From an uncultured Clostridia bacterium (GTDB taxonomy: Bacteria; Bacillota; Clostridia; Christensenellales; UBA1242), in contig CAKVFH010000010.1 in assembly GCA_934746515.1 (NCBI GenBank), positions 1 through 35,350 on the forward strand: a stretch of 35,350 bases of DNA, read 5' to 3'. The notes beneath the pieces were generated by a model, which worked only from the letters and a program-made list of their open reading frames with translations, was not told the DNA's origin and did no database searches. Of the stretch, positions 8,183 to 15,741 are shown piece after piece; positions within the stretch are counted from its first letter, which is position 1; every line of letters begins with the position of its first letter. The position numbers and the translations under genes are program-made.

Positions 8183-8202
8183 ATTCTCTCCCTTACAGCA
8201 GA

Positions 8203-8230
8203 ATTATAGCATAGAAATTTTATTTAACAA
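8203..8230 (-). promoter_or_regulatory. Promoter of the MFS gene
   Basis: TTGTTA (8230-8225) and TATAAT (8208-8203) are 16 nt apart on the minus strand, back to back with the SPFH promoter. Confidence 0.75.
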
Positions 8231-8252
8231 ACTAAAAACACATCAAAAATGT

Positions 8253-8281
8253 TTGCATAATTGTTTCGTTACATATATAAT
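8253..8281 (+). promoter_or_regulatory. Promoter of the SPFH/zinc-ribbon gene
   Basis: TTGCAT (8253-8258) and TATAAT (8276-8281) are separated by 17 nt. The start would be near 8288, upstream of the GGGAGG site at 8298-8303. Confidence 0.8.
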
Positions 8282-8308
8282 AGGATTATAAGTTTATGGG
8301 AGGAAATT

Positions 8309-9349
8309 ATGGGCTTTTTTAAAACAAACCTATTAAAATCACTTGAATGGGTTGATGATTCAACCGACACAATCGTTTACAAATATCCAATGGATGGCAG
8401 ACAAATCCAATATGGTTCAAAACTAACCGTTAGAGCATCACAAGTTGCCGTATTTTTAAACAAAGGTAAAGTTGCTGACGTCTTCGGACCAGGTATGTAC
8501 ACCCTTCAAACAAGCAACTTGCCAATTTTAACACAACTTTTCAGCTGGCCTTATGGTTTTAAATCACCTTTCTATGCTGATGTTTATTTCATCAACACAA
8601 AACAATTCACAAATCAAAGATGGGGCACCAGCAATCCAATCACAATGCGCGACAAAGATTTTGGAACAATCCGTATTCGTGGCTATGGAAACTATGCTTT
8701 CAAAGTTGAAAATGCTGAAACTTTCTTAAAAGAACTTTCAGGCACAAACTCAACATTCGCAACCGATGATATCACATCATATTTAAAGAGCATTATTGTT
8801 TCATCAATCTCTGATACTATTGCAGAATCAAAAATCTCTGCCCTAGACATCGCAAGCAACTTGATTGAATTTTCAAAAGTTGCAACAGAAACTCTTGCTG
8901 AAACATTCTCAAATCTTGGTTTAAAATTAACAAAGCTTGTCATTGAAAACATTTCTTTCCCAGAAGAAGTTGAAAAAGCTATTGATACAAGATCAAGTAT
9001 GGGCGTTTTGTCAGACAAAATGGATACATTTGTTAAATATCAATCAGCACATGCAATTCGTGACGCAGCACAAAATCAAGGTACAGCAGGGCTTGGAACA
9101 CAACTCGGAACTGGCTTTGCTCTTGGCGAAATCATGAAAAAATCACTTGAATCAAACACTTCTACCCCAGCACAAAATGCTGAAGACGCAAAATATTGTC
9201 CAACATGTGGAGCAAAAAATCCAAAGAACGCAAAATTCTGTGTTGAATGTGGAGCAAAGCTTTCACAAAAAGGCAAATGTCCAAAATGTGGCGCAGAAGT
9301 TAATTCAAAAAGCAAGTTCTGTCCTGAATGTGGCGAAAAACTTAACTAA
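8309..9349 (+). CDS. SPFH-domain protein with two C-terminal zinc ribbons (YdjI-like)
   Basis: A 346-residue protein. Residues ~1-250 match the SPFH ('virion core') family related to Bacillus YdjI: MGFFKTNLLKSLEWVDDS, VRASQVAVFLNKGKVADVFGPGMYTLQTSNLPI, then GTIRIRGYGNYAFKV. A coiled/linker segment follows. The C-terminus holds two zinc ribbons, CPTCG-x10-CVECG and CPKCG-x10-CPECG. YdjI-like proteins are linked to membrane-stress responses of the PspA type; no PspA gene is visible here. The start is set by GGGAGG seven nt before the ATG at 8309. An in-frame TTG upstream at 8261 would overlap the promoter and is rejected. A terminator follows. It is the first gene of the only plus-strand block in the window. 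Confidence 0.85.
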   Translation: MGFFKTNLLKSLEWVDDSTDTIVYKYPMDGRQIQYGSKLTVRASQVAVFLNKGKVADVFGPGMYTLQTSNLPILTQLFSWPYGFKSPFYADVYFINTKQFTNQRWGTSNPITMRDKDFGTIRIRGYGNYAFKVENAETFLKELSGTNSTFATDDITSYLKSIIVSSISDTIAESKISALDIASNLIEFSKVATETLAETFSNLGLKLTKLVIENISFPEEVEKAIDTRSSMGVLSDKMDTFVKYQSAHAIRDAAQNQGTAGLGTQLGTGFALGEIMKKSLESNTSTPAQNAEDAKYCPTCGAKNPKNAKFCVECGAKLSQKGKCPKCGAEVNSKSKFCPECGEKLN

Positions 9350-9354
9350 AACAA

Positions 9355-9383
9355 AAACACCAACTAGCTTGGTGTTTTTTTAT
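9355..9383 (+). terminator. Terminator after the SPFH gene
   Basis: AAACACCAA and TTGGTGTTT (9355-9377) with a CTAGC loop, followed by a T run on the plus strand. Confidence 0.9.
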
Positions 9384-9538
9384 TGCCCAATTATTTTCTT
9401 TTATTTTCCCCACTCTTTTATTGGCGGGCTTATAGCCGTTACATTTTAATTTTTGCATCATCATTTTTGTATTTTAGAAAAATAAAACCCAATTTTTTTG
9501 AATTTATCGGCATTTTTGTTTTTAATATTATTTTTTTA

Positions 9539-9547
9539 TGCTATAAT
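9539..9547 (+). promoter_or_regulatory. Extended -10 promoter of the methyltransferase pair
   Basis: TGCTATAAT is an extended -10 (TGnTATAAT), 21 nt before the first ATG. The -35 region is only T-rich, which is normal for extended -10 promoters. Confidence 0.6.
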
Positions 9548-9568
9548 TTTTTATGTATAGGAGGCACT

Positions 9569-10303
9569 ATGGATTCAAAAGAAATAAATTATGATTTTGC
9601 GAAAGCTTGGGACGTCAGCCAAGGCGACTTTGCAAAAAACATTGCTAATAGAGTTATTTCATACAACGAAATGAATAACAAAAAATTTAAGTCAGTTTAC
9701 GATATTTGTTGCGGTTCTTCAAACCTTCTTCAAGTTTTTCATGACGCTGGTTTCACCTGCTTTGGCACAGAAACAAGACAAGGCATGTTTGACTACTCAA
9801 AAGAAAAACTCCCTGATGTTACCTATTATTTAACACAAAAAATGAACGAAACACCAGGAAAAGAAAAAGTTGACATAATCACCTGCACCCACGATATTGT
9901 GAACTATTTTGAAGATTTCTCTGAATGGGAAACTCTCTTTAAAAATGTTTCAAAAAAATTAACCAAAAACGGCATATTTGTCTTCGATTTCTATTCAAAA
10001 TTCAAGCTTTCAAACTGGAATGAATCCACATTCAAATCAAGCCCACACCTTGACTGTTTAACAAATGTTAAATCAGGCGTATATGACAAAACAGTAATCA
10101 CCTACACCTATTATATCAATTATAATAACTACTACATAAAAACAAAAGACATTGTTGTTGAATGTTATTACGAACTTGATAAAATTGTAAATGCACTCAA
10201 AAAAGCTGGTCTTAAAAATGTTCAGATTGTAGACTCAAATCTCAACCCAACCGAACCAAGCGAATACGCTGAAAGAATTTATATTATAGCATCACACAAA
10301 TAA
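9569..10303 (+). CDS. Class I SAM-dependent methyltransferase, paralogue A
   Basis: A 244-residue soluble protein. Motif I is VYDICCGSSNLLQVF (SAM-binding Gly-rich loop in an unusual Cys-Cys form), motif II-like GTETRQGMFDYSK, and motif IV-like DIITCTHDIVNYF. The GIFVFDFYSKFKLSNWNES strand follows. The substrate is unknown; the fold resembles small-molecule or protein methyltransferases rather than DNA methyltransferases, because no NPPF/DPPY motif is present. TAGGAGG is well placed before the ATG at 9569; an upstream in-frame ATG would add a hydrophobic non-family segment and is rejected. Paralogue B follows after 9 nt. The two share layout and many motifs, so they arose by tandem duplication. 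Confidence 0.82.
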   Translation: MDSKEINYDFAKAWDVSQGDFAKNIANRVISYNEMNNKKFKSVYDICCGSSNLLQVFHDAGFTCFGTETRQGMFDYSKEKLPDVTYYLTQKMNETPGKEKVDIITCTHDIVNYFEDFSEWETLFKNVSKKLTKNGIFVFDFYSKFKLSNWNESTFKSSPHLDCLTNVKSGVYDKTVITYTYYINYNNYYIKTKDIVVECYYELDKIVNALKKAGLKNVQIVDSNLNPTEPSEYAERIYIIASHK

Positions 10304-10312
10304 GGAGATAAT

Positions 10313-11125
10313 ATGGAGAATAATAACAATAGCAGTTTTGACAAAGCCTTTGCCATGGCTTGGAACGAAAACCAAGGCAACTACTCGCAAAACCTTGCAA
10401 AAAAGATTTTAAAATTCATCAAGCTTCAAGACTTAAAAGTAAACTCTGTTCTTGATATTTGTTGCGGTTCTGCAAACTTCTTAAATGAAATGCAATCTAA
10501 TGGCAAACAATGCACAGGCACCGAAATTTTGGACTCTTATGTTGAATACAATAAAACAAAATATCCAAATATCAAATTCTTCAAAACAAGCGAAATTGAC
10601 AATTTGGATGGTCTTGAAACTTACGATTTAATTTCATGCAATCACGATGTTGTAAACATGCTCCCTACTCTTGAAGACTGGGGAAACTTCTTTAAAAATG
10701 TTTACAAGCACCTTAATAACGGCGGATTGTTTATCTTTGATTACTACACAAAACGCAAACTCAAAGATTGGAACGAAACATTCTTTGACAGCAACGAAAA
10801 AATTGATTATATCAAAAATGTTGTTTGCGACGGCATTGCAAAAACATCAATCTCAAACATTTATTATATCAACCTTGTCACAAAAACAAAAGACACAAGT
10901 GTTTCTGCTTTCGACAGACAATATGAATTAAACGACTACGACAGCAAATATAAAAAAGCTGAAGACACTCAAGTTGAATATTACTTTGACAACCAAGACA
11001 TCTTAACAAAAATCAAACAAGCTGGATACAGATATTTAATCACGACTGATGCCAATCTATCACCTATTTCAATGATTGAAGATGTAAACAGAATGCACAT
11101 TATTGCAATAAAACACGAACAATAA
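10313..11125 (+). CDS. Class I SAM-dependent methyltransferase, paralogue B
   Basis: A 270-residue paralogue of the preceding gene. Motif I is VLDICCGSANFLNEM, then TGTEILDSYVEYNKTKYPNIKFF, DLISCNHDVVNML and GGLFIFDYYTKRKLKDWNET. It is longer than paralogue A because of a ~25-residue insert near residues 200-230 (SAFDRQYELNDYDSKYKKAED). AAGGAGA precedes the ATG, and the 9-nt gap implies one transcript. The substrate is unknown. Its stop codon lies within the first copy of the GCATTAAA-type repeat, and a bidirectional terminator follows, facing pyrG. Confidence 0.82.
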   Translation: MENNNNSSFDKAFAMAWNENQGNYSQNLAKKILKFIKLQDLKVNSVLDICCGSANFLNEMQSNGKQCTGTEILDSYVEYNKTKYPNIKFFKTSEIDNLDGLETYDLISCNHDVVNMLPTLEDWGNFFKNVYKHLNNGGLFIFDYYTKRKLKDWNETFFDSNEKIDYIKNVVCDGIAKTSISNIYYINLVTKTKDTSVSAFDRQYELNDYDSKYKKAEDTQVEYYFDNQDILTKIKQAGYRYLITTDANLSPISMIEDVNRMHIIAIKHEQ

Positions 11126-11140
11126 TTCCGCATTAAAATA
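11121..11140. repeat. Intergenic GCATTAAA-type repeat, copy 1
   Basis: A 20-bp sequence, AATAATTCCGCATTAAAATA, found again without change at 15617-15636. It overlaps the stop codon of methyltransferase B. Confidence 0.6.
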
Positions 11141-11150
11141 AATTATTCAA

Positions 11151-11185
11151 GAAAAAACCACGCTTTAGCGCGGTTTTTCTTTTAC
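11151..11185. terminator. Bidirectional terminator between methyltransferase B and pyrG
   Basis: AAAAAACCACGC and GCGCGGTTTTT surround a TTTA loop, with A-rich and T-rich flanks on both sides. The one mismatch is a G-U pair on the minus strand. Confidence 0.8.
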
Positions 11186-11238
11186 CTTTTATTCTTTTTT
11201 ATGCTTCTAAAAATCAAAAATAATGCAAAATTATAGAA

Positions 11239-11255
11239 ATAATTACGCATTAAAT
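11239..11255. repeat. Intergenic GCATTAAA-type repeat, copy 2
   Basis: ATAATTACGCATTAAAT differs from copy 1 by a few bases. It lies between the two terminators that separate the convergent genes. Confidence 0.5.
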
Positions 11256-11278
11256 TCACCTGTTTTTGAAAATAAAAT

Positions 11279-11317
11279 CAAACAAAAACACACCAAACCA
11301 ATTTTTAGTTTAGAGTG
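11279..11317 (-). terminator. Terminator after the pyrG homologue
   Basis: Ten-base arms at 11289-11298 and 11308-11317 (CACACCAAAC and GTTTAGAGTG on plus) pair with one mismatch and one G-U on the minus strand. TTTTTGTTTG follows. Confidence 0.75.
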
Positions 11318-11326
11318 TTTTTTTGT

Positions 11327-12934
11327 TTATCTAACACTTTTTGCAGTGTTCACAAGACCAAGATAAATTGGATGTGGTCTGTATGGTTTAGACTTAAATT
11401 CTGGCTGGAAGTTTACACCAACAAAGAATGGATGATTTTGAAGTTCAATAGCTTCAATAAGTTTGCTTTCTGGGTTCATTCCAACGAACTGAATGCCAGC
11501 TTGCTCAAATTTTTCAGAGTATGCACCATTGATTTCATAACGATGTCTATGTCTCTCTTCAATAAGCTCTTTGCCATAAAGTTTAGCAAGCTTTGATTTA
11601 GGATCAAGAACGCATTTATAAGAACCCAAACGGTTTGTTCCACCCTTCATAACCAATGCTTTTTGCTGTTCCATAATGTCAATAACAGGAAACTCTGTGT
11701 TAGGGTCAAGCTCTGTTGAGTTTGCTGTTTTCATATTCAAAACATTTCTTGAAATGTCAACAATTGCAGCTTGCAAGCCAAAGCCAAGTCCAAGATAAGG
11801 AATTTTGTTTTCACGAGCATATCTTGAAGCTTCAATCATGCCATTAAAACCACGATTTCCCCAGCCTGCTGGAACAATTATTGCTTTTGCACCTTTCAAA
11901 AGTTTTTCAGCACCAACTTCTTCAACATCTTCAGCATCAATATATTCAATAACAGGCTTGATTTGGTTGTATGCACATGCATGTTTGATTGCTTCTTCAA
12001 CTGAAATATAGGCATCTGGAACTTTTGTATATTTTCCAACAATATTAAATTTAACTTCAGTATAGTCAGTATTTTTGAAATTATATACCATGAAATCCCA
12101 TGATTTTAAGTCAGCTTTTGGTACATTTATCTTGAATTTCTTTAAAATTATATCATCTAGGCCTTCTTTTTGAAGCACACAAGGAATTTCATAAACTGTT
12201 GCAAGGTCTGGAACTTGAGCAACACATTTTTCGTTTTTAAGGAAGCAACGTCTTGCAATCCTTGCCTTTGTTTCAGTGTCCAAAACTTCGTCTTTTCCAG
12301 TTCTGCAAACAATAGCATCAGGGTTAATTCCCAAGGCATTGAGTTTTTGAATAGAGTTTTGCACTGGTTCAATTTTTGTTTCTCCAGTAACTTCAACATG
12401 TGGCAAAAAGTCAACATGCATAACAAAAACATTTTCTTGCCCTACTTCAGAGATGAGTTGACGCACGCCTTGAAGATAAATATTTGTTTCTTCATCGTTG
12501 ATTGTTCCACCAATTTCAACAATAACCACATCAAACTTTTTGTCATCGTTTGCCAAAATGCACTCTTTAACTTCAGTTGTGACATGTGGCACAATAGAAA
12601 CTGTTGAGCCAACATATTTACCAAGTCTTTCCTTGTTGATAACTGATGAAAACAAAATACCGCCTGAAATATCGTTTATCTTGCCAAGATTTATATCCAA
12701 AAATCTTTCATAGTGACCAATATCCAAATCGGTTTCTGTGCCGTCTTCAGTCACAAAAACTTCACCATGCTGATAAGGACTCATTGTTCCTGGGTCAACA
12801 TTAAGGTATGGATTAAATTTTTGCATGGAAACTTTAACGCCCCTATTTTTCAAAAGTCTACCAAGACTTGCGGCCGTTGTTCCCTTACCCAAATTTGTGA
12901 TAACACCACCAGTTACGATAATATATTTGCTCAT
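11327..12934 (-). CDS. pyrG: CTP synthase homologue lacking glutaminase catalytic residues
   Basis: A full-length (535 aa) homologue of PyrG, which makes CTP from UTP, ATP and ammonia supplied by glutamine hydrolysis. The N-terminal synthetase domain keeps LGKG (Lys17), TDLDIGHYERF, Glu140, Asp147, Glu149, Lys187 and Gln192. It carries unusual changes: KFNPY for K-x-DPY (Asn41), GGTINDEET for GGTVGDIES, and KIEPVQNS for KTKPTQHS (Lys189 to Glu). The C-terminal class I amidotransferase domain has lost its nucleophile (LGLGFGLQ for LGICLGMQ, Gly384). It has also lost the triad His (FQPEF for FHPEF, Gln510), although Glu512 and RHRHRYE remain. AGGAG and a good promoter precede the ATG; the gene is a single-gene unit. 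It may be an ammonia-dependent CTP synthase or a repurposed paralogue. A second, normal pyrG elsewhere cannot be excluded. Confidence 0.88.
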   Translation of the reverse strand: MSKYIIVTGGVITNLGKGTTAASLGRLLKNRGVKVSMQKFNPYLNVDPGTMSPYQHGEVFVTEDGTETDLDIGHYERFLDINLGKINDISGGILFSSVINKERLGKYVGSTVSIVPHVTTEVKECILANDDKKFDVVIVEIGGTINDEETNIYLQGVRQLISEVGQENVFVMHVDFLPHVEVTGETKIEPVQNSIQKLNALGINPDAIVCRTGKDEVLDTETKARIARRCFLKNEKCVAQVPDLATVYEIPCVLQKEGLDDIILKKFKINVPKADLKSWDFMVYNFKNTDYTEVKFNIVGKYTKVPDAYISVEEAIKHACAYNQIKPVIEYIDAEDVEEVGAEKLLKGAKAIIVPAGWGNRGFNGMIEASRYARENKIPYLGLGFGLQAAIVDISRNVLNMKTANSTELDPNTEFPVIDIMEQQKALVMKGGTNRLGSYKCVLDPKSKLAKLYGKELIEERHRHRYEINGAYSEKFEQAGIQFVGMNPESKLIEAIELQNHPFFVGVNFQPEFKSKPYRPHPIYLGLVNTAKSVR

Positions 12935-12966
12935 ATTACGCTCCTATTATATACTAATACAATTCT

Positions 12967-12995
12967 ATTATATTTATTTTGTTTCACAAGGTCAA
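12967..12995 (-). promoter_or_regulatory. Promoter of the pyrG homologue
   Basis: TTGACC (12995-12990) and TATAAT (12972-12967) have a 17-nt spacer on the minus strand. The leader of about 26 nt has TAGGAG before the ATG. Confidence 0.8.
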
Positions 12996-13045
12996 ACTTT
13001 TATAACTCTATTAAAAAAATATCGCAAAATATTTTTAAAAAATAA

Positions 13046-13100
13046 ATAAAAAATAGGTTAAAAATGAAACTTAAATCAAATTATTTCATCTTTAACCTAT
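13046..13100 (-). terminator. Terminator after pepF
   Basis: 17-base arms (13053-13069 and 13084-13100, based on ATAGGTTAAA) enclose a short loop, followed on the minus strand by a T run. Confidence 0.85.
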
Positions 13101-13104
13101 CGTT

Positions 13105-14862
13105 TTACATCAAATTTTCAAGTTCGTTTAAATATTCTTCAAACATTCCGAACGCTTTTTTATAAATATCATCAGAAAGCACATCTAAACCTGCAACTTT
13201 AAGTTCAGACACAGGATCCATTGACCCACCCAGCGTCAAGAATTTTCTATATTTTGCAAGTGCTTCGCCAGTTTTATCGCTTAAAATATTTTCAGCCAAA
13301 GTGCAAGCCGAACAAAGCCCAAGCGAATACTTATACAAATAATAATCGCGATAAATATGCGACTTTCTGCTCCAGCCAAACTCATAGTTTTTGCAAAGTT
13401 TAACATCCTTTCCAAAATAGCTTTCTGCAAGCTGTTTAAACTTATTTGTGTAATCTTCAGCTGTGAGAGATTCCCCCTTATCAATTTCTTCATGAATAAA
13501 CAATTCAAATTCAGCAAGCATTGAAGAATCGTAAACGTTAAGTTCAAATAATTGCAAAAATTCAGCAAGAAGTTTCATTTTTTCGCGTTTGTCACTTGTC
13601 TTTGAAATCAAATAACGATTATACAAAACTTCATTCAAAAGCGAAACAATTTCCGCAACAAACAATGTGTATTCGCTCTTCACAAAAGGCTGATTTTCTG
13701 CTGAATAATATGAGTGCATTGCATGTCCAAATTCATGAGTCAAAGCAGATGCCCATTCCCTTGTTCCGTCAAAATTTAAAAGGATATATGGGTGCGTTCC
13801 GAAAGCAGAAATTGTGTAACCCCCACTTGTCTTGTTTTCTCTAGGAAACGCGTCTATCCAGCCATTTTCGACCGCTTCATTAAATTTTTGAACATAATCT
13901 TCACCCAAAACCTTGAGTGATTCTGCAATGTCTTTTACAACTTCGTCGTAATCTTCCATTTTCTTGTCATCGTTGTAAATTTGCGTGCCAATATCAGATG
14001 TATAAAACTCGTCAAGACCCAAAATTTTGCGTTTTGCTTCAAAATAACGATGCAACAAATTTTTCCTAGCCGAAACATTTTTAATATTTTCAAGCATGAC
14101 TTTTTTATCCACTTCTTCGCCATAGCATTTCATGTCCAAAACTGAATCAAATCCATACTCTTTTGCGGTGAAATTTTCATACTTTATGTGCGATGACAAC
14201 AGTCCTGCGTAAGTCTGAATAAGTTTGCCATATTCACCATAATACGCTTCCATCACTTTTCTTCGAACATCCGCGTTTGGATAGTTCATGCACAAATTGT
14301 AATTCTGTGGAGACATCTTAATTTCCTTGCCATTCTCATCAACAAATGATCCATGGTTCATTTCCAAATTGCTGAGTATTCTAAAAATATCATCAGTTGA
14401 TGAAAATGCAGAAATTTTTGACATTGTCTGTTCCTGTTTTTCTGGAAGTGTGTGTTTTTTGTATCTGATAATATCTTCAATAGTTCTGTTAAAATCAGCA
14501 AATCTTGAATCAACTTTCAGACCATTCAAAAAACTCTCATCAAGTTTAGAAAGCTCCACTTTAGAAAATGCCAATTTCTCACCAATTTTAGCAAAAAAAT
14601 TATTGATAATTTCATAGTTTTTTGTGTTTTGCTTATCTTTTCCGTTATCGTCTTTTTTGCAAAAAGCATAAACTGCCAGTTTTTCCAAAACTTGAGACAA
14701 ATCCGCGTCAGCCTTGAAAAATTCAAGAATCACATCACTTTCTGTTAATTTTCCTTTAAATTTTTCAATATTCTTTTCTAATTTTTCAGCCATTTTCAAG
14801 TCTTTTTCAAAATCAGCATTCGACTTGTATAAATGTGATAAATCCCAATACCCTTTTTCCAT
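13105..14862 (-). CDS. pepF: Oligoendopeptidase F (M3 family zinc peptidase)
   Basis: A cytoplasmic metallopeptidase that cleaves short peptides. The 585 residues are normal for PepF. An N-terminal helical domain (GYWDLSHLYKSNADFEKDL onwards) is followed by the catalytic domain with HEFGHAMHSYYS (HExxH at about residue 376). A downstream Glu in FVAEIVSLLNEVLYNRYL supplies the third zinc ligand. The family segment YLYKYSLGLCSACTLAENIL is near the C-terminus. The ATG at 14862 follows AAGGTGGG; the in-frame GTG three codons upstream is part of that site. The GNAT gene lies about 100 nt upstream with no visible terminator, so read-through is possible. Confidence 0.94.
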   Translation of the reverse strand: MEKGYWDLSHLYKSNADFEKDLKMAEKLEKNIEKFKGKLTESDVILEFFKADADLSQVLEKLAVYAFCKKDDNGKDKQNTKNYEIINNFFAKIGEKLAFSKVELSKLDESFLNGLKVDSRFADFNRTIEDIIRYKKHTLPEKQEQTMSKISAFSSTDDIFRILSNLEMNHGSFVDENGKEIKMSPQNYNLCMNYPNADVRRKVMEAYYGEYGKLIQTYAGLLSSHIKYENFTAKEYGFDSVLDMKCYGEEVDKKVMLENIKNVSARKNLLHRYFEAKRKILGLDEFYTSDIGTQIYNDDKKMEDYDEVVKDIAESLKVLGEDYVQKFNEAVENGWIDAFPRENKTSGGYTISAFGTHPYILLNFDGTREWASALTHEFGHAMHSYYSAENQPFVKSEYTLFVAEIVSLLNEVLYNRYLISKTSDKREKMKLLAEFLQLFELNVYDSSMLAEFELFIHEEIDKGESLTAEDYTNKFKQLAESYFGKDVKLCKNYEFGWSRKSHIYRDYYLYKYSLGLCSACTLAENILSDKTGEALAKYRKFLTLGGSMDPVSELKVAGLDVLSDDIYKKAFGMFEEYLNELENLM

Positions 14863-14963
14863 GTTTCCCACCTTATTTTATTATTTCCTTTTGCTACAAT
14901 TTATTTCTTTATTGAACTCTTTATTTGTTGGAAAGTGAAATTTTATTTCTCGCATACTTTTTC

Positions 14964-15446
14964 CTAAAGTTTTTTGCCCATAGTTCTCATTCTTGTTTTG
15001 TAACCTTTTTTATCATAAAATCCAATAGCGTTTGTGTTTGGTTCAAAAACATCAATATAACAGTATTCACAGCCTTTGTCTTTAAAAAATCTCTCAATCG
15101 TTTCCAAAAGTTTAGAACCAACTCCACCGGCTCTTGCATTTTTGCTAACAATCAATTCTTCAACACTTGCCGACTTTGGACATTTGTAAAAACAACTATC
15201 ATATTTTTCATCTTCGTCTATTTTTCCACAAATCATGCCTTGCACTGAATCATTCTCCACCGCCAAAAACATAACACCGTTTTCATTTAAGCATTGCTCC
15301 ATGGTCTTTTGGAAATATTCTTCTCTATACTGGGCGGTCATGATGTTGAGCTTCCAATCATCAATGCAAACAATGAATTCTTGAAGCTCAACCAGCAAAT
15401 CTTTCACATTTTCCGTGTATTTCTTATCATATTCAACAATCTGCAT
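14964..15446 (-). CDS. GNAT family N-acetyltransferase
   Basis: A 160-residue acetyl-CoA-dependent transferase. The core motif VEELIVSKNARAGGVGSKLLETIERFFKDKG contains the acetyl-CoA pyrophosphate loop (R-x-G-G-V-G). It is followed by CEYCYIDVFEPNTNAIGFYDKKGY, the typical GNAT beta5/alpha4 end. The acceptor substrate is unknown. AAAGGAA precedes the ATG, and a TGCTAAAAT extended -10 lies at about 15481-15489. The upstream 300 bp holds repeats and palindromes rather than a gene. Confidence 0.88.
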   Translation of the reverse strand: MQIVEYDKKYTENVKDLLVELQEFIVCIDDWKLNIMTAQYREEYFQKTMEQCLNENGVMFLAVENDSVQGMICGKIDEDEKYDSCFYKCPKSASVEELIVSKNARAGGVGSKLLETIERFFKDKGCEYCYIDVFEPNTNAIGFYDKKGYKTRMRTMGKKL

Positions 15447-15535
15447 TTGTTTTCCTTTGATTTAAATTTTCTATACCCCAATTTTAGCACAAATTTTTGC
15501 TTATTCATAATAAATTACATCACAATAAATCCAAA

Positions 15536-15636
15536 ATCACGCATTAAATCAAAAAATAATTATGCATTAAAATAGCCACAAGTCTAAATATAGACAAAAT
15601 CTAAATATTTAGCACAAATAATTCCGCATTAAAATA
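15536..15636. repeat. Cluster of three GCATTAAA-type repeats
   Basis: Copies at 15536-15549 (CACGCATTAAAT core), 15555-15574 (AATAATTATGCATTAAAATA) and 15617-15636 (identical to the 20-mer at 11121). All are in one orientation. Two palindromes lie between the second and third copies. The rest of the 15447-15741 gap shows no gene. Confidence 0.55.
15582..15612. promoter_or_regulatory. Pair of palindromes upstream of the GNAT gene
   Basis: GTCTA-AATA-TAGAC at 15582-15595 and the perfect 12-bp palindrome CTAAATATTTAG at 15601-15612. The first shares GTCTA/TAGAC with the spoVG leader repeat. The function is inferred only from symmetry. Confidence 0.35.
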
Positions 15637-15699
15637 CTCTTTGATTGAATTTTTATAAATGTCGCCAGGTATTAAAAAAATATAAATCAAATTTTAAGC

Positions 15700-15729
15700 A
15701 TTAAAAAAATGGCTATAAAAAGCCATTTT
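15700..15729 (-). terminator. Terminator after the DUF378 gene
   Basis: AAAATGGCT (15706-15714) and AGCCATTTT (15721-15729), followed by a T run on the minus strand. Confidence 0.85.
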
Positions 15730-15741
15730 AATTTATGTTTT

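Noticed and set aside
8261..8308. Upstream TTG start extending the SPFH protein by 16 residues
   Set aside because: It would overlap the promoter spacer and -10, and the ATG at 8309 has an excellent GGGAGG site and matches the family N-terminus.
9383..9568. Hydrophobic N-terminal extension of methyltransferase A
   Set aside because: It lies across the terminator and promoter region, is not in paralogue B, and the ATG at 9569 has TAGGAGG.
9569..11125. The methyltransferase pair as a restriction-modification system
   Set aside because: No NPPF/DPPY motif, no specificity domain and no nuclease gene next to them.
11327..12934. PyrG changes as sequencing errors or a pseudogene
   Set aside because: Cys and His positions and several separate motifs are all changed while the frame, promoter, terminator and most structural residues are intact; random errors would not give this pattern.
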